Origin: Acinetobacter sichuanensis
GTDB lineage: Bacteria; Pseudomonadota; Gammaproteobacteria; Pseudomonadales; Moraxellaceae
DNA: 64,000 bases
Assembly: GCF_003024515.2 (NCBI RefSeq)
Contig: NZ_PYIX02000014.1
Span: forward strand, 27,546-91,545
Direction: 5' to 3'
Position 1 is the first letter of the stretch, and each line of letters opens with the position of its first letter. The translations under genes and the position numbers were made by a program. Of this stretch, positions 35,981-45,926 are shown piece after piece. The notes below the pieces were generated by a model. That model ran no database searches. It was not told the origin of the DNA and worked only from the letters and a program-made list of their open reading frames with translations.

Positions 35981-38900
35981 TTATAGTGCCAATTCAGGAT
36001 CGCTATTCTTTTGTTTGCTTAATTCTGGATCTGCTTGTACTTCAATGTTGGTCATGAGCTTAGTCCAATATTCATCGTATTCAGCTTGTGACATCTCATT
36101 AATGACTTCATTCCATTTAACTAGGTTCTCATGTTGATCTGTACCCGGTTGGAAGAAGTGCATTGCATTTCTGACATACTGCTGATGATCAGCAAAACGC
36201 AGTTCAGCAATATTTTCCTGAATATAGTCCAGGCCTTTCACCGTAAATTCGCGAATCTCCTTCATGATTGCATCTTTTTCTATACCATGCGGTTGAGTTA
36301 CAGAAGATGAACCACCTTCAGGACATGGGTAAACAAGCCAATCATTACGCAAGTTCATTTCTGCTAAGGTCACTTGTAAGTACTGCTCACCACTACGGGC
36401 AAACATTTCATGTGCGGTCGTCCAATACGGCTTCTTAGCACTTGTTAAGCCCTCTAATACCATCGCATTTTTGTAGAAATCAGTTTTTAGCTGAGATTGA
36501 TTAGTTGATGTTAAGCGATCGTTCGTCTGTAAGCTTAAAGAAATTAACTTTAAGTGTTCATCTGACAATGGTTTAGGGCTGTTTTCTTTGATGAAGTCGA
36601 GTGCACATATCGCAAACTGACTACGCAACATTTGTCGATAATCACGGAATACAACTGATCTAAAGACTGTACTGTTCGCTGCACCAAGTACTTGCGCTGC
36701 AAAGACACGATCATGATCAATTTCAGAACGAGATTGCGAGATATATTTGTTGAGCTCAGTCCGTGGGATTGGATACTCATTTTCAGACAAGAACTTATGC
36801 AAGCCTTGGGCAACGTGCATATAACGTCTATGTTGTATGGCGTCCTTTTGGAAAAGTTCAGGATCTTCATGACGATTAGCGAAGTTAATCAATGAAGATA
36901 GTTCAGTATGCAACTTGCCACGTTCCGCAATAAACGTATTAATTTTCTCTTTTATGCTGTCTCTATCTGGCGTAAACAAATCAACAATGTCAGGTTGATC
37001 TACCAATGTTTTATCCAAAATCGTTTTGATGCTGGTTTCATAAAACTTGACTTGATTCTCAAGATTCGTGCGAAGTACTTCTATCGAGTCATCCTTTTTC
37101 ATTGGCAAGTAATACATCGCTTGATTTACTTTGGCTGCAGCTTGCAACAAATCTTGGTTAATGTTGGCATACTTCTCAGACTTAATGTTATTCAATTCTG
37201 CAAAACGAGTTAGATAAGGCTGTACGTTTTCCATCATCATTTTTGGTTGATTGCGTGTCATCGCACTAAAAATGAGATGGTCATAGGCATGGAAAAATTC
37301 ATGACCAAACGAGCCAAAACCTGAATTCTTGGTTAAGTTAATCACACGGTTAGATGGCTCATAATGTGCCATCGCAGCGGAACGTCCACGCGAACCAAAA
37401 GCAACACCCAACATACCGTTAAAGCCAACAAATTTCGGATCTATATCAAGTGCCTTAGCAAGAGCGAAACAACCGTCATATGCGTTATTTAACGCGATTT
37501 GACGATCGCTCTGGTTCAAGTACTCGCCAAACTCTACGGCTTTAAATCCAAAGGTCGCTTGCAAGGTATGTGCTGTAACATCTTGGCCATTACGTGAAGC
37601 AATGTTTTCCGTCACAACCACATCACTGAGCTTGAATGCCTTACGCATAGTACGAGGCTTAGCATACTCTTTGAATAGGGCATCTAAGGTACTCGCCGTG
37701 TCATCTACAATGTGCGATACATTCTTTTCAGATAACGAGACTTCTTGAGTATCATCATTCTCTGCAGTTGCGTCTTTGGTTTTTTTAGCAGTTAACAGAT
37801 CCATGACCTGTTCAGATAGACCAGCATCAGATCTGCTAAATAGCGTACTCGAATCTATAATGTTGCCACTTCTAAAAGTAACAGTCGCTTTTACTTTGTC
37901 TTGGAACGGTTTGGCATCAATCGCACTACGTATTTTTTTATAGATAGAGTAGGTGCCTTTAACTGGCGGTAACTCTTTCCTTAAATGATGAAGTGCTTCA
38001 GTGAGCGTTTTACGTGCTTCACTACTATCGGTTTTCGCCAATTCAGAACTAATAATCATGTCAGTGGCAGCATATTCAGCATAGCTTTCTACCAATGAAA
38101 ATAATGACCGATCTAATGATTTAAACGCCGTGAACAGATCTTTGTCTTCATTCAAACGAACGTATAAATCACATGCATTAGGAATAAATTCACGAACTGT
38201 TTTTGCTTCCATTAATGCATCACGCATACTTAAAACAGCGTCATAGTATCCAGCACCTACTTTTTTAAACTGTTCTTCAGTGGCATTTTCAAGCGGATAA
38301 CGTGGCTGATCATTCGTCATCTTACGTACAGCGTCAGTCAGCAAGTGAATGTAAATATCTCGACCAGCTTCTTTTGCTTGTAAAACCGATTCCTTTTTCC
38401 AAATTTTGTCACGCGTAATTAGGTTTTTGACTTGCAAAAGCGACATATCTTGAATCTGACTGAGCGATAAACGTGGACCATACAGATCCTTTTTCGCACC
38501 AGGCATTTTCATACCCGTATCTTCAATAAGTCCAACTTCAGAACGTGGCTCAGTGGCTTTCGGTTTGGTTGTTTTTGGCTCTTTTGGTGCTTCAGCTTCA
38601 GGCTTACCCTCAGACTCAAACAGTGATGTTTGTTCTGGAGCAACTGGCTCAGTCGGCTCTACAACTTCTACCGTTGTTTCCTGTACTTCTGGTTCAGTAG
38701 GCTTTTGAACTTCAGGCTCAGTTACGGTCGGTTCTTCAACCAATGGTTCTTGGGCAACTTCTACAACAGGTGCGCTTTGAACCATATGTTCAGGTTTATA
38801 TACTTGATCGCGAGACTTAAATAATTCTGCTTTTTTGAATGATTTTGCAAAATCAGTAATTAAGAAGTTCTTAGAGTTCGGGTGCTTTGGCGTAGGAAGA

Positions 38901-41900
38901 ATTTTATAGCCTTGATCAACAAATTGCTGATGTTCGGCATTATTCACAATGGCCAGTTTTAACGGAGCTTGATCATCGGCAACTTTAATCGCGAGATCGA
39001 ACCGGTCTTTAGATTCAAGTAGCTTTTCACCAAAGGCAAAATCAATTTTATTGACCAATGTTGAAATATTAACAGCCACAATCTCATTAAGGCCTTTAAC
39101 ATCAATATTTTCAAAACTTGGTGATAATGGCACCTTGATTGTCTGCAGTATGTTTTCACGTAACCCAAGATCATTTAATACTTGGTCCACAAGATGCGCT
39201 TTTATCCCGTTTAACTGGAAGTCTTTAAACAATCCACCACGCTCGTTGAATTTAGCAAACTGCTCAACATTATCAAAAACCCGTAATTGATCATGCTGTA
39301 AAACTGGTGTGTCTTTATCAATGACAGAAATCACTAAATCAGCACCGTCATTGGCCACAATAATTTTGGAGCCGTTTTCAAACGCTTGATCCATTTCTTT
39401 TTGATTGATGTAGTCGGTAAAGACGTTCATCAAATCAACATTGGTCATCACATCATTGCTTTTCACAAAATCGATTAGATCTTGTTTCGCCGTTGGATCG
39501 ATGTATTGATTATCGGCATCACGTAAAGTTAATGCCTTGTAATCGTCCAACTCAGGGTTAAACAATACCTTTTCTTTAAGGTGTAGGTTTTCGATCGACT
39601 GGAAGATCTGATAGCGTTTTTCTAATGAGTCGATCAAGTACTGCATTTGCTCTTGCGTACTTAAAACTGAATCATTGCTAAGCGTCAAAGCTTTAAACAG
39701 CGCCTTATCGTCTGCAGCTAAGTCATTCAGACTTGATTTAACGATTAAGCGATCGGTAGACGGAATCTGTTCACCGCTGAAATATAAGTTAATCGCACCG
39801 TGCTTTTGTTCATCAGCTGGTGAAACCGTGAGATAAATATTTATCTCAGGAAACTCAAACTCTTTAATGCGTTCAGGATTGGTGATAATGCTTAAAAGAG
39901 ATCCCGTTTTTGTCTCGAGGGATTTATTTTTTAGTGCCGTCCATTCTTCAATAGAACGATTTTCAAATGACTGCAGTAGGGCAGAATTGATTAAATCACG
40001 GTTGAGGTTGAATCCATTCTTGAGTGAGTCTGGAGTCGATTGTAATGCTTCAAGCACAAGCCCATGTTTAAAGAGATTGCCAAAGTCATTTTCACTGTTA
40101 ACATCGGTCTTTTCAAGTGGCAAGAAACTTGATGCATGCTCATAGACATTCTTAACTTCAATATCAAGCTTTAAGCCTTTTTCATATTTCGGTACCGCTT
40201 CCTTGGTCAAAATACGATTAAGAATTACATTCTTAAGGTCATCATAGGTCAGCTTGTTTTCGCTGATCGGATTAGAGCTCAGGATATGTTCAAACGAAGA
40301 AGCACCATTAATCATAATGGTTTTTTGCTTTTGTAATGAACTAACCTTTTGACCTAGATCCATCGGTAGTAAGCGAATGAAGTTCTGATCAGATGCTATC
40401 GTACTGCTATACACCGCCAAAGAACGTGCGCTAACTTCAGGCTCAACCATCAAAGCGTTACCTTCAGCTAGGTAGGTTTTTACCGCTTCTTCAGTCAACG
40501 TGACGACATTTTCAATTTTCGAGTTTTTTGGTGCCGTGACTTCATTGTAGGTCGGTGTTAGATAACCTAGTGCCGTCAAAATATGCTTGTGCTCATTATT
40601 AATAATGGCAATAACCGCCTCAGATTTAGACTCTTCACCCACGGCATTTTGATAAAAGTCTTGTAGATAGCGCTTATACGCCATACTTACCGCGACCTTT
40701 TTATTTAAGGCAAAAAGCTGTTCTTGTGTATTTGAGTTGAAGTGGTCTTTATGTATCACCTTAGGCAGATAGTTTTGAAAGCTGTCTACCACATAGATTT
40801 CATCTTTTTCGAGTGTTTCTTTTAAAGACAAAACTTCATTGGTCGCAGCAAAAACAATCGCGTTGGCCAGTGCATTACCAGGATTCGTGCGTACACGTAA
40901 TTCCTCATTTATCGCATGATTGAGTTGCGACCTAATATCAGGTAATCGGTTAAGGATAGGGGAGTCAGGATTGTTGCCAATATTGCTACTCAGCTCAGAA
41001 AGCACATGAGCCACATCGATGCGCTTATTAAAACCCTTGTAGTTACCGTCCTGTTCTAACAGGTTATAGAATCGCTCTAAGCTTTCATCTGATAAATATT
41101 GTGATGCAATGCTATGGGCATCACCATCACCAAGCGCCGTAAATTGGCTATTAATACTATGCAGTTGTTGAAGAATACGAGGCATTTGCTGATGAAATGA
41201 AAAGTAGTTTTTACCTACATTTTCAGCACTGGTCGCAATCATGTCCTCAATACTGTTATCCAGCACTGATACAGCATTCGAGAACACCATATCGTTAAAA
41301 TCTGGCATTGCAGATTCTTGAGATGGTGAATATCCCAAAATAGAATATTCAAACTTTTCGACTGCAGATAACTCTTGATCTTGTTCATCATAATAATGAA
41401 CCACATCAAACTGGTTAACAGCTTCATTCCAAAGCCCGTTAGGTTCTTCACCTAGATCAACGTTGAAATGATAAATGTCAATGTCATTTGAGGTGTGAGT
41501 AGCTTCAAACTCGTTCGCCTCATCCAATAGACGTTGCATTTCATCTTGCAATTCATCATCGGTGACAACGCTTTGTAGGAAGTTATCCAGATCCGTGCCG
41601 TATTCTTCACGGTCTATCACTGAATCAAAAAAACTATCATAAAGATTGTTCAGACGCGTAGAAGCAATGTTTAACTGACTTAATGCCAATTCCATTTCAT
41701 AAGCTTGATCGTCATAGGCTTGCTGATCCAAAACATACGCATTTTCAGTAGCAACAGCGACTTGAATCGCAACCGCTTTTTCAATACGCTCACTGATGGT
41801 ATGTGTTGCTTTCGCTTCAACAATCGCTTGACGTTCTTCTTTGAGCTTTGCAATTTTTTGTAGGTATTCTTGCTTAATTTTTCGCATTAAAGCGAGTTTA

Positions 41901-43267
41901 GTCAAAGAGTCCTTAATGACTGGTTCTGGAATGTTCGGCTTAAACTTGGTGTGTCTAAAAAAGTGATCAATTCGATTGAACAAACGTTTTACTGGAACCT
42001 TAGGTTCAGGCGGTATGGTTTGCTTAATTTGATTGAGATCCAAGCTTTCTAAACTTGTACCGATGTCATCCAAACTTTCATAAATTAATTCACGATCAAA
42101 ACTGCTATCACCAATTGAGTAGGGATCAAATGTTCTTAAATTATTAATATTATTTTGAACGCTTTGGATCAGGTCCTTAATCTTATCGGCAAGGTCGAAT
42201 TCTTCTACATCTAAAGTTTGGTTGTTGTATTCCCAAACTTTCCAATCATTGTCCACCAGCTGTAACGCAGTTGTTTCTATACCAAATGGTGCCAATGCTG
42301 ACGGGATGCTGTTTTCTTCGTATGAATACAAACAGTCATTGATTTTCGTGACTAAGGTTTGAAGCTTGATCAATCCTTGGTGATTAACGGCATGATCATC
42401 CGATCTAAGCGCATTCACAATTGGATCAATGCTCGTATTCAGCCCCTTATTCAGCTCTCGAATATCAATAAATTGCTTCGGTAAGCTGTTATACGCTGGC
42501 CATGCTGGATGTGAAGATATTTTATAATTGGTCAGCTCAGGAATTTGCGTAATATCTTTTAGGGCAAGTACTTCACCGCCTGAATTAACCGAAATCACTA
42601 GCTGTTTGCTTAGTTCAATAGGCTCTATCGTATCTTCTATGAGTCCAGCATTTAGCGCTGCTTCTTTATCAACATAATAACGAGTCAGTGTTTTATCTGC
42701 TTGGTACCCGTAATTGTCTAAATCAGCCAACGGCAATGGATCTACGGACTGCAGTAATGTCGGTAGCTTATTCCAGCCTAAATCTGCTTTATTGAATTGT
42801 TTAACCGCACCCATAATGGTTGTATTTGGGGCAAACGGTTTTTGCTGTTTTGCTTGGTAAAGCACAACGGACTTTTGATTATTGAGTTCAAATAGGGATT
42901 GCCACTGGTTTTTTTCAGCACTACTCATTGGGTTTTGCAGATATATATCTGACATATCCATTTCAATGAGGTCATTTTTAGAGTCGTAAGGAAAAACAGA
43001 TTTTATGTCAGCAAGAGAGAGACTATCTTGCGAACTCTTATACATAAAACTAAGGTCGTTATTTTGCTCATTGGTGATATAAACAAACTTTCCAGTCTGT
43101 TTTAAACCTGTTAAGAAGCTGTTTAAGGATGTGTTCAACTTTTTCTCTAAAAGCTCAACATCTTTAATCTTAATAATGGCTGCTTGGTTTCTTAAATCAG
43201 TTTTAGGGGTTACTACAAGTTGAGCGCCAAAGCTACTCAGATCCAACCATTTCTTTTTAGTTGACAT
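35981..43267 (-). CDS. Giant polyvalent-type protein 2 with LPD1-like zinc-metallopeptidase domain
   Basis: 2,428 residues; ATGGAG precedes the ATG. The N-terminus K-K-W-L-D-L-S-S-F-G-A matches giant protein 1 and the helicase giant; L-D-N-Y-G-Y and V-D-K-E-A-A-L-N-A-G follow near 185-210. A Pro/Glu/Thr-rich linker (about 1495-1570) leads to D-T-G-M-K-M-P-G-A-K-K-D-L-Y-G (about 1577-1591). The LPD1-like core has G-S-R-G, M-A-H-Y-E-P-S, V-I-N-L-T-K and the zinc motif H1989-E-F-F-H1993, then E-M-F-A-R-S-G-E-Q-Y-L further on. Zinc protease activity is predicted, not shown. The gene is a distant paralogue of giant protein 1 over its whole length by layout. Large polyvalent proteins are known from phages and conjugative elements; the target here is unknown. 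Confidence 0.85.
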   Translation of the reverse strand: MSTKKKWLDLSSFGAQLVVTPKTDLRNQAAIIKIKDVELLEKKLNTSLNSFLTGLKQTGKFVYITNEQNNDLSFMYKSSQDSLSLADIKSVFPYDSKNDLIEMDMSDIYLQNPMSSAEKNQWQSLFELNNQKSVVLYQAKQQKPFAPNTTIMGAVKQFNKADLGWNKLPTLLQSVDPLPLADLDNYGYQADKTLTRYYVDKEAALNAGLIEDTIEPIELSKQLVISVNSGGEVLALKDITQIPELTNYKISSHPAWPAYNSLPKQFIDIRELNKGLNTSIDPIVNALRSDDHAVNHQGLIKLQTLVTKINDCLYSYEENSIPSALAPFGIETTALQLVDNDWKVWEYNNQTLDVEEFDLADKIKDLIQSVQNNINNLRTFDPYSIGDSSFDRELIYESLDDIGTSLESLDLNQIKQTIPPEPKVPVKRLFNRIDHFFRHTKFKPNIPEPVIKDSLTKLALMRKIKQEYLQKIAKLKEERQAIVEAKATHTISERIEKAVAIQVAVATENAYVLDQQAYDDQAYEMELALSQLNIASTRLNNLYDSFFDSVIDREEYGTDLDNFLQSVVTDDELQDEMQRLLDEANEFEATHTSNDIDIYHFNVDLGEEPNGLWNEAVNQFDVVHYYDEQDQELSAVEKFEYSILGYSPSQESAMPDFNDMVFSNAVSVLDNSIEDMIATSAENVGKNYFSFHQQMPRILQQLHSINSQFTALGDGDAHSIASQYLSDESLERFYNLLEQDGNYKGFNKRIDVAHVLSELSSNIGNNPDSPILNRLPDIRSQLNHAINEELRVRTNPGNALANAIVFAATNEVLSLKETLEKDEIYVVDSFQNYLPKVIHKDHFNSNTQEQLFALNKKVAVSMAYKRYLQDFYQNAVGEESKSEAVIAIINNEHKHILTALGYLTPTYNEVTAPKNSKIENVVTLTEEAVKTYLAEGNALMVEPEVSARSLAVYSSTIASDQNFIRLLPMDLGQKVSSLQKQKTIMINGASSFEHILSSNPISENKLTYDDLKNVILNRILTKEAVPKYEKGLKLDIEVKNVYEHASSFLPLEKTDVNSENDFGNLFKHGLVLEALQSTPDSLKNGFNLNRDLINSALLQSFENRSIEEWTALKNKSLETKTGSLLSIITNPERIKEFEFPEINIYLTVSPADEQKHGAINLYFSGEQIPSTDRLIVKSSLNDLAADDKALFKALTLSNDSVLSTQEQMQYLIDSLEKRYQIFQSIENLHLKEKVLFNPELDDYKALTLRDADNQYIDPTAKQDLIDFVKSNDVMTNVDLMNVFTDYINQKEMDQAFENGSKIIVANDGADLVISVIDKDTPVLQHDQLRVFDNVEQFAKFNERGGLFKDFQLNGIKAHLVDQVLNDLGLRENILQTIKVPLSPSFENIDVKGLNEIVAVNISTLVNKIDFAFGEKLLESKDRFDLAIKVADDQAPLKLAIVNNAEHQQFVDQGYKILPTPKHPNSKNFLITDFAKSFKKAELFKSRDQVYKPEHMVQSAPVVEVAQEPLVEEPTVTEPEVQKPTEPEVQETTVEVVEPTEPVAPEQTSLFESEGKPEAEAPKEPKTTKPKATEPRSEVGLIEDTGMKMPGAKKDLYGPRLSLSQIQDMSLLQVKNLITRDKIWKKESVLQAKEAGRDIYIHLLTDAVRKMTNDQPRYPLENATEEQFKKVGAGYYDAVLSMRDALMEAKTVREFIPNACDLYVRLNEDKDLFTAFKSLDRSLFSLVESYAEYAATDMIISSELAKTDSSEARKTLTEALHHLRKELPPVKGTYSIYKKIRSAIDAKPFQDKVKATVTFRSGNIIDSSTLFSRSDAGLSEQVMDLLTAKKTKDATAENDDTQEVSLSEKNVSHIVDDTASTLDALFKEYAKPRTMRKAFKLSDVVVTENIASRNGQDVTAHTLQATFGFKAVEFGEYLNQSDRQIALNNAYDGCFALAKALDIDPKFVGFNGMLGVAFGSRGRSAAMAHYEPSNRVINLTKNSGFGSFGHEFFHAYDHLIFSAMTRNQPKMMMENVQPYLTRFAELNNIKSEKYANINQDLLQAAAKVNQAMYYLPMKKDDSIEVLRTNLENQVKFYETSIKTILDKTLVDQPDIVDLFTPDRDSIKEKINTFIAERGKLHTELSSLINFANRHEDPELFQKDAIQHRRYMHVAQGLHKFLSENEYPIPRTELNKYISQSRSEIDHDRVFAAQVLGAANSTVFRSVVFRDYRQMLRSQFAICALDFIKENSPKPLSDEHLKLISLSLQTNDRLTSTNQSQLKTDFYKNAMVLEGLTSAKKPYWTTAHEMFARSGEQYLQVTLAEMNLRNDWLVYPCPEGGSSSVTQPHGIEKDAIMKEIREFTVKGLDYIQENIAELRFADHQQYVRNAMHFFQPGTDQHENLVKWNEVINEMSQAEYDEYWTKLMTNIEVQADPELSKQKNSDPELAL

Positions 43268-43339
43268 ATAAACTCCATGGCAATATGTATAAGCATCTTT
43301 TAATTAAAATATCAAAGCACCATCGGTTACTTTTGAACG

Positions 43340-43347
43340 GTATATAC
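43340..43347. promoter_or_regulatory. GTATATAC-family site upstream of giant protein 2
   Basis: GTATATAC lies 73 bp upstream of the start. On the minus strand a weak -10 (TATTTTAAT) follows about 35 bases later, so the site would sit at or above the -35 position. Confidence 0.5.
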
Positions 43348-43403
43348 TAAAGATTATAAGAGAATTTATATAAAGAAACTATCTAAAAGGGTTTTAAACA
43401 AAG

Positions 43404-43435
43404 AAAGGGATGGCTTAAAACCATCCCTTTTTTTT
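43404..43435. terminator. Strong stem-loop terminator
   Basis: AAAGGGATGG (43404-43413) and CCATCCCTTT (43421-43430) form a 10-bp stem with a 7-nt loop. The T-run is best on the plus strand, but T-rich sequence (CTTTGTTT) also follows on the minus strand, where the secreted-protein operon ends. Confidence 0.8.
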
Positions 43436-43439
43436 AAGT

Positions 43440-43470
43440 TTTTTTCATTATCAGCCTGATAATGAAAAAA
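43440..43470. repeat. Isolated 31-bp perfect palindrome matching the par array
   Basis: Arms of 15 bp around a single C, containing TTATCAGCCTGATAA, which differs from the par-array palindrome only at the centre. The flank TTTTTCA to the left is also the one found in the array. It lies just past the stop of the gene at 43476, 35 kb from the array, and may be a single extra ParB site. Confidence 0.7.
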
Positions 43471-43475
43471 TCAGG

Positions 43476-44717
43476 CTATTTACTTGCCATTGCTTGTGAA
43501 AGTGCAATCCTACGAATGTTACCCGTAGACTTAGAACGATCAGTCACTTCAATTGAGCCGTCAGTTAATTTGCTTTCAGCAGAAACTAGCGCAGCCAATA
43601 CCGCTTCTTTACGTTCATTTGACTTGTATTGTTGATATTGCAAGTTCAAGCGTTCAGTACTTTGAATTAAACCATCGACCATCAAACCACGTTCATCTTT
43701 AATCGCTTGTGATTTAGCAAAGTCTTTGTAATCTTGCCCTGAACCTAAATAACGAGAGACACTTTTTTCCAAGTGTTGCATCGGTGCAAGTTTGGTACTT
43801 GAATCATGACTATTGGTACCACCACCAGCAACAGGGGAGTATTGCGCTTGAATTGCTTTCAAAGAGGTAATTGCTGGAGAAGTTAAAGCATCTTTCGCCA
43901 GTTTAGCCATCACATAATCTTGACCAGCAGATGTTTTCGCAATTCTACCGTCAATTGGAGCATCAGGTAGACCAACCATGTTGTTGATCAATGCATTTTG
44001 AGCACGAGCCATCGCCGTGTCTGGCGCTGCAGTCGTGAATAAAGTTGAAGCTTGTAAACTTAGACCAGCATTTTCACCAGCAGCACCACATAGTCCAGAC
44101 GCAGCCTGAGAAGTGGTACAAAACTCATTATGAGCTTGTAACATAGCTTCTTGTGCTTTGTGAGGGTTCATGTAGACACCAGGCGCAGCAACCACTTCAG
44201 AGCCAACTTTATTTAAAATTGAACTATCAGCAGATTTATTGTCTTGTTGAGCTTGTTCACGATCGCCTAAAACTTCACACGCTTTAAATGCTTGGCCATG
44301 TGCACCAAACTCAAATTGAGCTTTTTTCATTTGCTCACTTTGTTTAACAGCTTGGTACGCCGTTACAAGACTTTGTGCGTTTTTATGTGCGTTATCTGAA
44401 ATACCTTGAGCAGATACAGCCTCTTGTTTCGTCAGGATCTTAATCGCTGCCGTCACATCATCTTGTTGCTTTTTAATGCCCAAAGATAAGTTTGTGTCCA
44501 ACGCACGTAACGCAGCGCTTTCCACCGCATCAGCCTGTTGAATAAGCATATTCAAGGTATTTACTGCCATCGGGTTGCCCACGGAAGCACAGTAATAAGC
44601 AGATGCAGAACCGCTAATAATGGCGAGGGTTAAACCGAGTGCACTAATTTTTGAACGAGAGCCGTGCGCTTGTGGCGCTTTCATAACTTTACGTGATGTT
44701 CTTTTCGGAGTACGCAT
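43476..44717 (-). CDS. Exported protein of a three-member paralogous set (member 3)
   Basis: 413 residues; AAGGAG precedes the ATG. The signal peptide has a very long basic n-region (R-T-P-K-R-T-S-R-K, about 22 residues), then a hydrophobic core ending S-G-S-A-S-A near 40. The mature protein is Ala/Gln-rich and helical, with M-K-K-A-Q-F-E-F-G and F-K-A-C-E-V-L near 135-155, then E-F-C-T and G-L-C. The same motifs occur in the next gene upstream and, weakly, in the third. The three genes plus the one at 46775 form an operon. Secreted or periplasmic; perhaps pilus-related or VirB5-like, but this is not supported by a recognised motif. Confidence 0.78.
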   Translation of the reverse strand: MRTPKRTSRKVMKAPQAHGSRSKISALGLTLAIISGSASAYYCASVGNPMAVNTLNMLIQQADAVESAALRALDTNLSLGIKKQQDDVTAAIKILTKQEAVSAQGISDNAHKNAQSLVTAYQAVKQSEQMKKAQFEFGAHGQAFKACEVLGDREQAQQDNKSADSSILNKVGSEVVAAPGVYMNPHKAQEAMLQAHNEFCTTSQAASGLCGAAGENAGLSLQASTLFTTAAPDTAMARAQNALINNMVGLPDAPIDGRIAKTSAGQDYVMAKLAKDALTSPAITSLKAIQAQYSPVAGGGTNSHDSSTKLAPMQHLEKSVSRYLGSGQDYKDFAKSQAIKDERGLMVDGLIQSTERLNLQYQQYKSNERKEAVLAALVSAESKLTDGSIEVTDRSKSTGNIRRIALSQAMASK

Positions 44718-44729
44718 TATTTAGTCTCC

Positions 44730-45926
44730 TTAAAATTGAGGCATAGTTTGTGAAAGCTTAACTTTCACTGACTGGCCGTATTTCGTTTTCACATCATCTT
44801 TTATCGGCTGAGATTTCGCTAAAAGTAATGCAGACAATAAACCTTCTTCACGCAAACTTTGCTTGTAAGTTTGAAGATCTAAATAAACAGAAACGCCGTT
44901 AATGATATTGGCTTCTTTAAGTAGACCGCGTGGATCTTGCATCGCCATCGCCATTTGCCATTTTTTAGCTTCAGGACCACCGTAGTAACGTGCGATTGTT
45001 TGGTCGATCAAATCGTTGGCAGACACCATTTTGCCGTCAATATCTTTGAATGATTTTGTATTTTGCGCGTCAATAACCGCCAAGCTATACGCTGGCATAG
45101 CAAGTAAAGCTGTTTTTTGGTTGGTTGCTTGCAAATAATCTCGACCAGCTGGAGTACGTGCCGTTGCATTAGACAATGATTTATCTGGTGTACCTAAAAT
45201 GTTTTCACGCACGTAATGTCTTGCAAGAGCTTCTTTTGAGCCAGGTGCAACAGACTTAAACAGTAGGGAAGCATTGGTATCGCCACCCGGTAATTTAGAC
45301 AACGTACATTGACCAGCTTGTGCTTCAGCAACCGTACAGAATTCAGCTTTATGCACGTTTAGGCGTTGATTAATCACTTCCTGTTGAGAGCCAACTAATT
45401 TACCGCCGACTTGAGAAGTTTGAGTCGCCATATCAGCTGCTTGATCAATCACTTGACCAGATGCACTCGACATATTTGTATTTTCAGCCAAAACCTCACA
45501 AGACTTAAAGCCTTGACCAGTATTGGCGCCATAAGCAAATTGTGCTTTTTTCATGGTATCTGACTGTAAAAGCGCTTGAATACCAGAGGCAATAGTTTGG
45601 GTGTTTTTAGTTGTCGCATCGGTAATTTGGTTAGCAGCTTGCGCCTTTTGCTTCACCGCAACTTTAAGCGCTGCAACGATGTTTTCAGTCGAATCATCTA
45701 ACTTTCTACGGGTACTTTGAGATACTTGTTGAATATCATTTGCTTGGTTGCTTGCATGCTTAGGAATCTGAGAAGACATCTCGCTCATAATCGTACCCAA
45801 ACCAACCGTAGCCCATTCAGCAAAAACAGGACTACTAATCACCAAAGTTGCACCTAAAATGACAGGTACAAACTTTGATTTTCCTTTAGGCTGTCTTAAA
45901 GTATTTTTACGCTTTCTCATAGTCAT
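44730..45926 (-). CDS. Exported protein of a three-member paralogous set (member 2)
   Basis: 398 residues. The start overlaps the previous stop as TAATG. A long basic n-region (R-K-R-K-N-T-L-R-Q-P-K-G-K-S-K) comes before the hydrophobic core; cleavage is likely after S-P-V-F-A near 36. Mature features: L-G-T-I-M-S-E, Q-I-T-D-A-T-T-K-N, M-K-K-A-Q-F-A-Y-G, F-K-S-C-E-V-L, E-F-C-T-V-A-E-A-Q-A-G-Q-C. These align by eye with member 3 (43476) and in part with member 1 (45926), including the paired Cys. Function unknown. All three lie upstream of a terminator at 43404 and share strand and spacing. Confidence 0.78.
   Translation of the reverse strand: MTMRKRKNTLRQPKGKSKFVPVILGATLVISSPVFAEWATVGLGTIMSEMSSQIPKHASNQANDIQQVSQSTRRKLDDSTENIVAALKVAVKQKAQAANQITDATTKNTQTIASGIQALLQSDTMKKAQFAYGANTGQGFKSCEVLAENTNMSSASGQVIDQAADMATQTSQVGGKLVGSQQEVINQRLNVHKAEFCTVAEAQAGQCTLSKLPGGDTNASLLFKSVAPGSKEALARHYVRENILGTPDKSLSNATARTPAGRDYLQATNQKTALLAMPAYSLAVIDAQNTKSFKDIDGKMVSANDLIDQTIARYYGGPEAKKWQMAMAMQDPRGLLKEANIINGVSVYLDLQTYKQSLREEGLLSALLLAKSQPIKDDVKTKYGQSVKVKLSQTMPQF

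Noticed and set aside
43440..43470. Intrinsic terminator reading of the 31-bp palindrome
   Set aside because: Its A and T flanks pair with each other, leaving no free U-tract on either strand; a proper terminator lies beside it at 43404.
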